57,187 nucleotides of DNA from Deltaproteobacteria bacterium CG11_big_fil_rev_8_21_14_0_20_47_16 (GTDB lineage Bacteria > UBA10199 > GCA-002796325 > 1-14-0-20-47-16), in assembly GCA_002796325.1 (NCBI GenBank), contig PCXA01000009.1:1-57187 (forward strand), written 5' to 3'. Positions 15,273 through 22,901 of the stretch are shown in pieces. The notes below the pieces were generated by a model, which worked only from the letters and a program-made list of their open reading frames with translations, ran no database searches and had not been told where the DNA came from. A program made the position numbers and the translations under genes. Each line of letters begins with the position of its first letter. Within the stretch, counting starts at the first letter, position 1.

Positions 15273-15833
15273 ATGCCGCGTGCCAAGCGCCCATCTCCGC
15301 CGCGGTCAAAGTTGCGGGTGTGGCAGTCACGGTCGCAGCAACACCTTCTCAAAAATAAGTATATTTCGGTGCGAAAGGACGATGTTTTGCGTCCAAATGA
15401 TCGATTTTCGCCCTATTATGTCGTAGAACGCACCGATTTTGCCGTAATTGTCCCTGTTTTACCCAACGGCGACCTGGTTTTGGTGCGCCAATACCGATAT
15501 CCACTAAAGCGTTATACTTGGGAGTTTCCCATGGGTATTGTGAATGGTGTTAGTATGCTTCAAGCCGCGAAAACCGAGTTAATCCAAGAAACCGGATATC
15601 GCGCAAGGCGTTGGCGTAAGCTGGGGGCGTACTATGTGGCGCCGGGCATGATGAATCAGCGTGCTCATGTCTACCTGGCCGATGGTCTAACGCCAGGCGT
15701 TCCAGAACCAGAAGAAGAAGAGTTTATTCGCTGCGAACAGTTTTCGGCCAAGATGGTCGATACGTGGATTCGCAAAGGTCAGTTTCTAGATGGCCCAAGT
15801 CTAGTTGCATGGTTGTATTTCACGAAATCATAG
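15273..15833 (+). CDS. Nudix-fold hydrolase with a degenerate Nudix box
   Basis: This 186-residue protein resembles ADP-ribose pyrophosphatases: 'VLPNGDLVLVRQYRYP', 'TWEFPMGIV' and 'GAYYVAPGMMNQRAHVYLADGL' are typical of that group. The Nudix box region reads 'AAKTELIQETGY'. The canonical RExxEE core appears as TExxQE, and the upstream Glu of the box appears to be missing, so metal binding and catalysis are doubtful. Family members hydrolyse ADP-sugars or other nucleoside diphosphates in the cytosol. It directly follows the 57-residue gene. It may have a regulatory or altered substrate role. My alignment is by eye. Confidence 0.7.
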   Translation: MPRAKRPSPPRSKLRVWQSRSQQHLLKNKYISVRKDDVLRPNDRFSPYYVVERTDFAVIVPVLPNGDLVLVRQYRYPLKRYTWEFPMGIVNGVSMLQAAKTELIQETGYRARRWRKLGAYYVAPGMMNQRAHVYLADGLTPGVPEPEEEEFIRCEQFSAKMVDTWIRKGQFLDGPSLVAWLYFTKS

Positions 15834-15882
15834 GATTTTGACGCAAATTGTCACAAGTTTTTGCGGTTTGGTTAATTTACTG

Positions 15883-15911
15883 TTGACGACAAAGGACCGT
15901 ATTTTTATACG
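15883..15911 (+). promoter_or_regulatory. sigma-70-like promoter of the regulator/antiterminator pair
   Basis: TTGACG (15883-15888) and TATACG (15906-15911) are separated by exactly 17 bases, 50 bases downstream of the Nudix stop. Transcription from about 15918 would yield a short leader ending at the ATG at 15943. Confidence 0.5.
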
Positions 15912-15942
15912 CGTTCAGCTTTTGAACATGGTGGGAGAGCAC

Positions 15943-16497
15943 ATGTCGCAACAGTTGGCTGTACAAGACAAATTGCTGCCAAGCGAAGTAACCGTTTTAG
16001 AAACGCTGGCCTCTAAAGATGTCCAATGGACACAGCGAGAATTGGCCCACCACACTGGCTATTCTATCGGGCTGATCAATACTATCCTCAAAAAACTATC
16101 CAGAACGGGCTACATCAAAATTGCCAATGTCAATAAACGCCGCTTGCAATATCTGCTAACCCCACAAGGGTTTGTCGCAACATCCAAGACTGCATGCAAA
16201 TACATCCTGCGCATTTTCAGAGACTATCGATGTCTGTATGAACAAGTTTCGATCTTTTTTAAGGATCTCTACGAAGAAGGTTACCGCGATCTTCATGTTA
16301 GCTGCGACGACGTTGAGTTATGCGAACTGATCCAAGTGGTAATCAAAGATGTGAATGTTGCGTCGGGAATAACGTTTCACCCAGCCGAAGCCAAAGGCAT
16401 TCCGGTTGTGCGACTGAAGGGTGCAGCTGTTACCAAGGCGGGCCCTATCTTGGATATGGCTGTTCAGTCACAGTCATATGAAGGGGGCGTCCAATGA
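15943..16497 (+). CDS. winged-helix transcriptional regulator (MarR-like)
   Basis: This 184-residue protein has a winged helix-turn-helix at about residues 12-80 ('TQRELAHHTGYSIGLINTIL' as helix-turn-helix; 'GYIKIANVNKRRLQYLLTPQ' as wing). A C-terminal domain of about 100 residues follows, which has a 'DLHVSCDDVELCELIQVVI' segment and a Rossmann-like strand order. The ATG at 15943 is chosen because GGGAG lies seven bases upstream; the frame continues further left without a good site. It overlaps the NusG-like gene by ATGA. The pair precedes a polysaccharide operon, so it probably controls the antiterminator or the operon. The inducing ligand is unknown. Confidence 0.75.
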   Translation: MSQQLAVQDKLLPSEVTVLETLASKDVQWTQRELAHHTGYSIGLINTILKKLSRTGYIKIANVNKRRLQYLLTPQGFVATSKTACKYILRIFRDYRCLYEQVSIFFKDLYEEGYRDLHVSCDDVELCELIQVVIKDVNVASGITFHPAEAKGIPVVRLKGAAVTKAGPILDMAVQSQSYEGGVQ

Positions 16498-16979
16498 ATG
16501 CATGGTACGTCATCCAAACCAAGCCGCAAAAGGAACAGGTTGTTCTTTCTCAGCTCAAGCAAGCTGGTTATGAAACTTTGTTTCCGATTCTAAAAAATTG
16601 TTTTTCAACAAGCGCACTCTTTCCATCCTATTTATTTGTTCGCCTTACAGCGGGCAGCGCCGCTGATTATCGATTGGTGCAATACACGCGCGGCGTGGTG
16701 CGGCTCTTGGGTACACAAAGCAACGGTCCAACAGCTGTTCCCGAAAATGTCATGACATTGTTGCGCCAGAGGACAGATTCACAAGGTGTGATTGTGCAAA
16801 AACTATTTAAGAAAGCCGGGGAAATGGTACTTGTGCAGCGCGGTCTTCTTAAAGATTTTGTGGGCATTCTGGAAAAGCCAGCGGATACGACTGGCCGGCT
16901 GCAGGTGTTGTTTAAATTGTTTAATCAGCCTTTACGGGCAGTACTAACGATGAGAGATGTCGCGCCACTCGCATGTTAA
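16494..16979 (+). CDS. specialised NusG paralogue (RfaH-like antiterminator)
   Basis: This 161-residue protein begins with an NGN domain (about 1-95: 'WYVIQTKPQKEQVVLSQLKQ', 'LFPSYLFVRL', 'RGVVRLLG') and ends with a KOW domain (about 105-155: 'GEMVLVQRG', 'FVGILEK'). It is the length of RfaH and shorter than most housekeeping NusG proteins. RfaH-type paralogues bind RNA polymerase at an ops element in the non-template strand and suppress pausing and Rho termination over long surface-polysaccharide operons. Here a perfect ops sequence lies 58 bases after the stop codon, ahead of a 31.5-kb operon. Start by ATGA coupling to the regulator. The antitermination role is inferred from family and context. 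Confidence 0.88.
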   Translation: MNAWYVIQTKPQKEQVVLSQLKQAGYETLFPILKNCFSTSALFPSYLFVRLTAGSAADYRLVQYTRGVVRLLGTQSNGPTAVPENVMTLLRQRTDSQGVIVQKLFKKAGEMVLVQRGLLKDFVGILEKPADTTGRLQVLFKLFNQPLRAVLTMRDVAPLAC

Positions 16980-17008
16980 GTGGTATTTAAATTTTTGAAA
17001 AATATAGT

Positions 17009-17032
17009 GTTTTGCTCGAGAAAGCGCAAAAC
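17009..17032 (+). promoter_or_regulatory. leader hairpin just upstream of ops
   Basis: GTTTTGC (17009-17015) and GCAAAAC (17026-17032) form a perfect 7-bp stem with a 10-base loop, five bases before the ops element. No U-run follows, so it does not look like an intrinsic terminator. It could be a pause hairpin or a recognition structure for the NusG-like protein. Confidence 0.5.
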
Positions 17033-17037
17033 ATAAG

Positions 17038-17049
17038 GGCGGTAGCCTG
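17038..17049 (+). promoter_or_regulatory. ops element (RfaH recruitment site)
   Basis: GGCGGTAGCCTG fits the enterobacterial ops/JUMPstart core GGCGGTAGnnTG at every defined position. It is in the untranslated leader, on the transcribed strand, 19 bases before the first ATG of the operon and just downstream of an RfaH-like gene. In known systems RNA polymerase pauses here and RfaH binds the exposed non-template strand. Confidence 0.85.
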
Positions 17050-17068
17050 TCTAAAATATAAGGATACT

Positions 17069-17572
17069 ATGTCATTGGTTGAATCAAAAATTTTATCACT
17101 TGAAGCACTCAAAGAACGCTTGGTTCCGCGCACAGGCACACTTGTTCATTGTCATGGCTGTTTTGACTTCTTGCATGTGGGGCATATGCATCACTTTGAA
17201 TTTGCAAAAAGTTTGGGCGATACATTGTTGGTATCATTAAACCATGACAACTTTTTTCCAGACAAGGGTGAGGGTCGACCCTTTTTCACGCATGAGCTGC
17301 GGGCGAGAGCTTTGGCTTATTTGCAAGTGGTGGATTATGTCTTGGTGTATGCAGGGTTCTTGCCGGATCAAATTTTTCAAACGTTGAAGCCTGATATCTA
17401 TGTAAAGGGCATTGAATATCATCCTGAACGATATCCAAAGCCAATTCCAGAAGAAGCGCTCATAGCGCCTCATGGTGGCAAAGTGGTTTATGGACCAGAA
17501 GACTGCATCTTTTCGTCGTCGAAAATAATCAACAACCTCAAACAAAGTTTTGCAAAGGAGAATAACACATGA
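17069..17572 (+). CDS. nucleotidyltransferase, RfaE/HldE C-terminal-domain type
   Basis: This 167-residue protein of the cytidylyltransferase fold has the 'GCFDFLHVGHMHHFE' motif (HxGH) and 'YVKGIEYHPE', and ends with 'SSSKIINNLK', matching the ISSS/STT end motif of the family. It would transfer a nucleotide to a sugar 1-phosphate or a polyol phosphate, as in ADP-heptose or CDP-glycerol synthesis. The ATG at 17069 follows AAGG; the longer frame from 17012 would run through the hairpin and ops element and is rejected. It overlaps the cupin gene by 4 bases, and a PfkB kinase follows, giving a split HldE-like pair. Confidence 0.8.
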   Translation: MSLVESKILSLEALKERLVPRTGTLVHCHGCFDFLHVGHMHHFEFAKSLGDTLLVSLNHDNFFPDKGEGRPFFTHELRARALAYLQVVDYVLVYAGFLPDQIFQTLKPDIYVKGIEYHPERYPKPIPEEALIAPHGGKVVYGPEDCIFSSSKIINNLKQSFAKENNT

Positions 17573-17952
17573 AGCTGATCAACAAGGAAACAGTCCGCAA
17601 GTTGTCACGCGGTGATGTAAAGAAGGTAGAACGTTCTTGGGGGCATGAGTTATGGATTGTCAATAAGCCCGAGTATTGCGGTAAAATTTTGTTTTTCAAA
17701 AAGGGCATGCGTTGCTCGTTGCACTTCCATCTTAAAAAAGATGAAACCTTCTTCCTTCAAAATGGCCGCCTCAAGGTGAGACTGCGCTATCAGGATGGTA
17801 TCGACGACATCATTGAAATGGTGCCCGGCGATTCGATGCATATTCCACAAGGTTTGATGCATCAGATGGAAGGGTTGGAAGACAGCGAACTATTTGAATT
17901 CAGCACCGAGCATTTTGATGAAGATGCATTTCGGGTTGAAAAGGGGTCCTGA
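17569..17952 (+). CDS. single-domain cupin protein
   Basis: This 127-residue protein is one cupin barrel. Motif 1 is 'CSLHFHLKKDETFFLQNGRL' and motif 2 is 'PGDSMHIPQGLMHQME', giving the His/His/Glu/His metal set. Small sugar-cupins act as sugar isomerases or epimerases (mannose-6-phosphate isomerase type) or as binding proteins. It lies between a nucleotidyltransferase and a PfkB kinase in one coupled set, so it may act on the same sugar phosphate. It resembles the C-terminal cupin of the NeuB-like protein further downstream. The exact reaction is unknown. Confidence 0.75.
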   Translation: MKLINKETVRKLSRGDVKKVERSWGHELWIVNKPEYCGKILFFKKGMRCSLHFHLKKDETFFLQNGRLKVRLRYQDGIDDIIEMVPGDSMHIPQGLMHQMEGLEDSELFEFSTEHFDEDAFRVEKGS

Positions 17953-17954
17953 TT

Positions 17955-18998
17955 ATGACGGCGTTTCAAACAAAAGAAGTCTGCGACAAAATAAGCCAAG
18001 CGGGCATCGAGCAAAGCAATATCGTGGCCGCGTTAGATTTGTTTCCCAAAAAGAAGATCTTGTTGGTGGGTGATTTAATCATCGACATCTATACCGAATG
18101 TACGGCCATTGGTAAAACAGCCAAGACCCCTACACTATCGGTTAAGCGCGGTTCTTCTAAACAATACTGGGGCGGATCCTCTTTGATCTGCAACAACTTA
18201 TTGGCAATGAATGGCGAAGTGACGTTTGTTGCTGTGACTGGCGACGACTGGGGATATGACTACTTCAGTCAGCGCAAACAACCTGGCTTTCAAGGTAAAT
18301 TTTTCAAGGATTCTAGTCGTCCAACCACGATTAAGGAACGCTTGTGGGTGGATGGCTATAAATTGTTACAGGTAGATACTGTTGAAAATCATGATATCTC
18401 GCCACAGCTTCAAGAAGAAATCTTCGGATTCATTGCGGCAGAAATTGAACGTCATGATGTCTTGCTAGTAGCCGACAATCGCCACGGCATGATGCCAAGC
18501 GCTCAAATTCAGCGTTTGAAAGCGTTGTGCAAAAAAGTGGGCAAGCCCATGGTGGTTGATACCCAAGTGAGCAGCCGTTGGGGCAATTTGGAAGAATACG
18601 CCGACGCATCTATTATCTGTGTAAACGAAACAGAAGCCCGATTTTTCTTGCGCGATGAACGTGCGCCAAAAGAAGAGTTGTTGGCACGCCTTGTCGAAAT
18701 GTTGCGCCCAGAGCGGCTGTTGGTGAAGTTGAAACATAAGGGTGTGATTGGTTGGGACCGTACTCAAGGAATCTTTAGCTTTCCAGCAGTTCCTGTGGCG
18801 CCAGTAGATCCCATTGGTGCGGGAGACGCTTTTTTAAGCGCAGCGACCTTGTCGTTCCATCCCGACGTTAACCTTATGACAAGCATGTTCTTGGCCAGCT
18901 GTTCTGGTGCAATTGCCGTGACCAAGATGGGAACCGATCCAAGTACATTTGATGAAATTCGTGATATGGCTTTGGGAATTATTGACAGCTGCGCTTAA
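17955..18998 (+). CDS. PfkB-family sugar kinase (RfaE/HldE N-terminal-domain type)
   Basis: This 347-residue ribokinase-fold protein has 'KILLVGDLIIDIYTEC' (about residue 34), 'YWGGSSLICNNLLAMNG' (substrate-binding Gly-Gly) and the ATP/catalytic motif 'DPIGAGDAFLSAATL' near residue 280, with the catalytic Asp in GAGD. It would phosphorylate a sugar phosphate at the anomeric or another hydroxyl, as HldE does for heptose 7-phosphate. Together with the nucleotidyltransferase at 17069 it forms a two-protein version of HldE. It is spaced 2 bases from the cupin gene. The actual sugar is not known. Confidence 0.82.
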   Translation: MTAFQTKEVCDKISQAGIEQSNIVAALDLFPKKKILLVGDLIIDIYTECTAIGKTAKTPTLSVKRGSSKQYWGGSSLICNNLLAMNGEVTFVAVTGDDWGYDYFSQRKQPGFQGKFFKDSSRPTTIKERLWVDGYKLLQVDTVENHDISPQLQEEIFGFIAAEIERHDVLLVADNRHGMMPSAQIQRLKALCKKVGKPMVVDTQVSSRWGNLEEYADASIICVNETEARFFLRDERAPKEELLARLVEMLRPERLLVKLKHKGVIGWDRTQGIFSFPAVPVAPVDPIGAGDAFLSAATLSFHPDVNLMTSMFLASCSGAIAVTKMGTDPSTFDEIRDMALGIIDSCA

Positions 18999-19032
18999 TG
19001 CTGCAGCAACAGACGAAGAGAGTGGTGAATAT

Positions 19033-19968
19033 ATGAAAAAGGATGTGTTGGTAACAGGTGGAGCAGGGTTTATTGGCTCCAATTTGGTACGACTTTTATT
19101 GAGTCGTGGATATGCTGTTCGAGTTCTCGATAATTTGACGACAGGTTATCAAGAAAATCTCGAAGGTTTGCAGGGTGTCGAGTTTGTTAAAGGCGACATT
19201 ATGGACGCACCGCTTTTACAAAAGATGGTGCAGGGAACAAGTGTGGTGTTTCACATGGCTGCCGCAGTTGGCAATGTCCGCTCATTAGAAGACCCTCACT
19301 TCGATGCCAATATCAATGTTATGGGAACGCTCAACGTGTTGGAAGCAGCACGTAAGACCAATGTTCGTAAAATTGTTTTCTCTTCATCTGCAGCCATTTT
19401 TGGTGAGCCCGTTGAAATGCCAATCACAGAAGATCATCCTGTGAATCCAGATTCACCATATGGTGTGAGTAAGCTTGCTGCCGAGAAATACTGTCTTTGT
19501 TATAATCGTCTTTATGGAATGGAAAATGTCTGTCTGCGCTACTTCAACGTATACGGGCAACATCAACGTTATGATGCATACGGCAATGTGATTCCTATCT
19601 TTTTGACCAAGCTTCGCCGCGGTGAAGCTCTGACTGTGTATGGAGATGGTGAACAGACACGCGATTTTATTAATGTGAAAGATATCGCTATGGCGAATCT
19701 GTTGTCTGCTGAAACCCCAGGCGCCAGCGGCCCAATTAATATCGGCACAGGTTCTGCTATTACAGTCAACACGTTGACGCAGTTAATTCAAAAGTTGGGT
19801 AAGGATGGCACTGTTGCCTATAAGCCCGCCCGTGCAGGCGAAGTGCTTCATAGTCGTGCAAATATTAGCAAGGCGCAGTCCATGCTCAACTTTCAGCCAT
19901 CTGTTCATTTGGCGGAAGGCCTCAAAATACATGCTGAATGGTTGAATACTCTGGAGTCCGCATCGTGA
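19033..19968 (+). CDS. NAD-dependent sugar epimerase/dehydratase (extended SDR)
   Basis: This 311-residue protein has the nucleotide-binding 'VTGGAGFIGSNLVR' at residue 6, 'FSSSAAIFG' (catalytic Ser region) and 'YGVSKLAAEKYC' (YxxxK), followed by the 'LRYFNVYGQHQ' segment of UDP-glucose 4-epimerase-like enzymes. It should epimerise or dehydrate an NDP-sugar in the cytosol. The ATG at 19033 is chosen because the glycine-rich loop then sits at the normal position; a longer frame from 18949 would overlap the kinase. It is translationally coupled to the 2-epimerase by TGA/GTG overlap. Confidence 0.85.
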   Translation: MKKDVLVTGGAGFIGSNLVRLLLSRGYAVRVLDNLTTGYQENLEGLQGVEFVKGDIMDAPLLQKMVQGTSVVFHMAAAVGNVRSLEDPHFDANINVMGTLNVLEAARKTNVRKIVFSSSAAIFGEPVEMPITEDHPVNPDSPYGVSKLAAEKYCLCYNRLYGMENVCLRYFNVYGQHQRYDAYGNVIPIFLTKLRRGEALTVYGDGEQTRDFINVKDIAMANLLSAETPGASGPINIGTGSAITVNTLTQLIQKLGKDGTVAYKPARAGEVLHSRANISKAQSMLNFQPSVHLAEGLKIHAEWLNTLESAS

Positions 19969-21053
19969 AAATAATGACCATTTTGGGTACGCGGCCCGAG
20001 ATTATTCGTCTAAGTACCATTATACCCAAGCTTGATAAAGCCGCGGAGCATGTTCTTGTTCATACAGGGCAAAACTATGCGGCCTGCTTAAATGATATTT
20101 TCTTTACGGATCTTAAGTTGCGGCGCCCAGACCATTGTTTGGATATTCGTGAAGCAACGGCCATGCAGCAAGTTGGGCGTATTTTGGTAGAAGTTGAACG
20201 ATTGATGCAGCAGGAAAAGCCAGATCGCCTATTAATTTTGGGCGATACTAATAGTGGCTTATCATCGATCGTTGCTAACCGCATGGGAATTCCTGTGTAT
20301 CATATGGAAGCGGGGAACCGTTGTTACGATGATCGCGTGCCAGAGGAAGTGAACCGCCGCATTATTGATCACTGCAGTAGCGTGCTTATGCCCTACACAT
20401 ATCGCAGCAAGGAAAATTTAGTGCGTGAAGGGATTGAAAGAGAACGTATGTTTGTGGTGGGAAACCCCATCTACGAAGTCATGCAGCACTACGATGCAGA
20501 TGTCTGTAGCAGTACCGTCAAAGAACGTATGGGTCTTTCTAAGAAGGGCTACTTTTTGGTAACCATCCATCGTGCTGAGGGAGTTGATGTTCCTCATAAT
20601 TTGGAACGACTGGTAGAGGCCCTGAAAAAAGTACACGAAAAATATAAGATGCCAGTGGTTTGTAGTTTTCACCCACGCACCAAAAATAAAATGGAAGCCA
20701 ATGGCATTGATTGGAAGTCGAGCGGCATAACTTTTGTGGAACCTCTTTCCTTCTTCGACTTTATTAATCTAGAGCGTGATGCATTTTGTGCTCTGTCGGA
20801 TAGTGGTACGGTACAAGAAGAATGCTGTATTATGAAGGTGCCAAACGTTACTTTACGTGAGGTAACAGAGCGTCCTGAAACCGTAGAGTGTGGCAGCAAT
20901 ATTTTAAGTGGATATGATCCCCAAACTATTTTGAATACCATTGAGCTTGTGGTTGGTCGGGATTCAAAATGGCAACCTCCAAAGGAATATTTGGAAGCGC
21001 AGGTTTCTAATCAAGTGCTCAATATCATTTTGGGTTATTCTGGGAAAAATTAA
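19965..21053 (+). CDS. wecB: UDP-N-acetylglucosamine 2-epimerase family (WecB-like)
   Basis: This protein of about 362 residues starts at a GTG overlapping the previous stop, with GGAG at 19952-19955. Family marks are 'ILGTRPEIIRLS', 'VHTGQNYAACLNDIFF', 'LGDTNSGLSSIVANRMGIPVYHMEAG' (kept short here), 'VPEEVNRRIIDH', 'HRAEGVD' and 'SDSGTVQEE'. Non-hydrolysing members convert UDP-GlcNAc to UDP-ManNAc; hydrolysing relatives feed sialic-type acids. Placed directly before NeuA and NeuB-like genes, it may supply the hexosamine for a nonulosonic acid, or the last step of UDP-FucNAc synthesis with the 44928/45811 enzymes. Which applies is open. Confidence 0.85.
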   Translation: MKIMTILGTRPEIIRLSTIIPKLDKAAEHVLVHTGQNYAACLNDIFFTDLKLRRPDHCLDIREATAMQQVGRILVEVERLMQQEKPDRLLILGDTNSGLSSIVANRMGIPVYHMEAGNRCYDDRVPEEVNRRIIDHCSSVLMPYTYRSKENLVREGIERERMFVVGNPIYEVMQHYDADVCSSTVKERMGLSKKGYFLVTIHRAEGVDVPHNLERLVEALKKVHEKYKMPVVCSFHPRTKNKMEANGIDWKSSGITFVEPLSFFDFINLERDAFCALSDSGTVQEECCIMKVPNVTLREVTERPETVECGSNILSGYDPQTILNTIELVVGRDSKWQPPKEYLEAQVSNQVLNIILGYSGKN

Positions 21054-21784
21054 TGACACTTCAATCTCAAATTGTTGGAATTATTCCAGCTCGTGCAGGT
21101 TCAAAGTCGATCAAGAACAAGAATCTGAAAATGTTGGGTGGAAAACCCATGATTGCCTACACGATTGAGGCTGCAAAACAGTCGCGTCATATTGGTCGTG
21201 TCATTGTGACAACGGAAGACGAGGGTATTGCTTCAGTTGCCAAAGAATATGGCGCAGAAGTCCCATTCTTACGACCAAAGGAATTGGCCGAAGACCACGT
21301 AACTGACTTGCCTGTATTTCAGCATGTGTTGCATGAGTTGGCACAGCAGGAAAATTATTTTCCAAAGATCGTGGTGCAGTTGCGTCCCACCAGCCCATTG
21401 CGTCGTACAATTGATATTGATGGTGCAATTGAATTGTTTTTACAGTCCCCTGAAGTGGATTGTGTGCGTACGGTGACAGCAGCACTTCAGCATCCGCTTA
21501 AAATGTGGCGGATTGAAGATGGAAGTTTGGTGCCATTTATTGCTCCATCACTATATGGGATTGAAGAAGCATATAATCAACCACGACAAAAGTTACCCAA
21601 GGCGTTTGTACAGAATGGCGCGGTGGATGTAATTCGTGCCGAAACAATTTTAGAAAAGAATAGCATGTCAGGAAGTGTGATGAAGGCATTTGTAATGGAT
21701 GAAGACATTTCAGTGAATGTAGACAGCCCAATTGATTTTGAATTGGCAGAACTTGCACTATCTCAAACTAGGAGGAAGTTATGA
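21053..21784 (+). CDS. neuA: acylneuraminate cytidylyltransferase (NeuA-like)
   Basis: This 243-residue protein has the 'IIPARAGSKSIKNKNLKML' P-loop-like start, 'VVQLRPTSPLRR' and 'QNGAVDVIRAETIL', hallmarks of CMP-nonulosonic acid synthetases. The enzyme activates a nine-carbon sialic-type acid with CTP in the cytosol. The start shares one base with the preceding stop, and the end overlaps the oxidoreductase by ATGA, so it is tightly coupled in the operon. The NeuB-like synthase is two genes downstream. The acid could be neuraminic, legionaminic or a relative; the sequence does not decide. Confidence 0.87.
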   Translation: MTLQSQIVGIIPARAGSKSIKNKNLKMLGGKPMIAYTIEAAKQSRHIGRVIVTTEDEGIASVAKEYGAEVPFLRPKELAEDHVTDLPVFQHVLHELAQQENYFPKIVVQLRPTSPLRRTIDIDGAIELFLQSPEVDCVRTVTAALQHPLKMWRIEDGSLVPFIAPSLYGIEEAYNQPRQKLPKAFVQNGAVDVIRAETILEKNSMSGSVMKAFVMDEDISVNVDSPIDFELAELALSQTRRKL

Positions 21785-22875
21785 AAGTTAAGGTGTATGG
21801 CGCAGGATCCATTGGAAACCACTTGGCACATGCTGCTCGTTGTATGGGTTGGGATGTTACAATTTGTGATCCAGATAGCGGTGCATTAAAGCGTACTAAA
21901 GAACAGATCTATCCACAGCGTTACGGTGCGTGGGATGAGGGAATTAAATTGTGTGAAAACAAAGACGCCCCAAAGGGTGGCTTTGATATGATCTTTTTGG
22001 GCACACCTCCAGATATCCGTTTTCGTTTGGCACGTGAATGCTTGGAAGAGCGTCCACGGTTGATGCAGTTGGAAAAGCCGTTATGCGGACCGAACTTGAA
22101 AGATGCTCAGGAATTATTTGAAGATGTTGCAAAGACAGATACTCTAATGTGCGTGGGATATGACCATGTTCTAGGTCGTGCAACTGAGATGGCGGAAAAT
22201 CTTTGGTTAGAAGGTCGTTGGGGTAATGTTGAAACCTTAGACGTTGAATTCAGAGAGCATTGGGGAGGAATTTTTTCTGCCCATCCATGGCTGACAGGTC
22301 CCCAAGAAACCTATTTGGGTCATTGGCAACGTGGTGGTGGTGCGAGCGGCGAACATTCGCATGCAACCAACATGTGGCAGCACTTTGCACACCGCCTAAA
22401 TGCAGGCCGCATTATTGAAGTAACCGCACAAATGGAAATGGTAACTGTGGGCGATGCCCAGTACGACAAATTGTGTGCAATGACGGTTAAGACTGAAAAG
22501 GGTCTTTTGGGTCGCGTGGTTCAAGATGTTGTAACCAAGCCACCTCGTAAGTGGGCACGCATTCAATGTGAAGGTGGTTATATTGAGTGGCAATGTGGTG
22601 GTCGTCCAGATGGGGATGTTGTTCGCTATCAGCGTGATGGTTATGCGTGTGGCGAGACGTTTGTTCCCAAGAAACGACCTGATGATTTTATTTTGGAAAT
22701 GCAGCATTTTGATAAGTTGTTGAAAAAAGAAACCACACTCGATCAGTCAGCTATTTCGTTGCAGCGCGGATTAGATACCGCTCTTGTAATTGCTGCTGCA
22801 CACAAATCCTTCCAAGAGAAGAGAACAGTGACAATCGATTATTCTAAGGGATACAGGCTAGAAGCCATCCGTTAA
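21781..22875 (+). CDS. Gfo/Idh/MocA-family oxidoreductase
   Basis: This 364-residue protein has an N-terminal Rossmann fold starting 'VKVYGAGSIGNHLAHA' and the diagnostic 'MQLEKPLCGP' (EKP, with the catalytic Lys). A 'GGGASGEHSHATNMWQHF' stretch contributes the active-site His. Members reduce or oxidise sugars and inositols with NAD(P). It lies between NeuA-like and NeuB-like genes, so it probably modifies the nonulosonic acid precursor or a nucleotide sugar. The start overlaps the NeuA stop, behind GGAGGAAGTT. Confidence 0.82.
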   Translation: MKVKVYGAGSIGNHLAHAARCMGWDVTICDPDSGALKRTKEQIYPQRYGAWDEGIKLCENKDAPKGGFDMIFLGTPPDIRFRLARECLEERPRLMQLEKPLCGPNLKDAQELFEDVAKTDTLMCVGYDHVLGRATEMAENLWLEGRWGNVETLDVEFREHWGGIFSAHPWLTGPQETYLGHWQRGGGASGEHSHATNMWQHFAHRLNAGRIIEVTAQMEMVTVGDAQYDKLCAMTVKTEKGLLGRVVQDVVTKPPRKWARIQCEGGYIEWQCGGRPDGDVVRYQRDGYACGETFVPKKRPDDFILEMQHFDKLLKKETTLDQSAISLQRGLDTALVIAAAHKSFQEKRTVTIDYSKGYRLEAIR

Positions 22876-22901
22876 GTGATGCGTATAAAAGGAGATGTAT
22901 T

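Noticed and set aside
17012-17068. Longer start for the first operon gene
   Set aside because: The extra codons cover the hairpin and ops element, and the ATG at 17069 fits the family's N-terminus.
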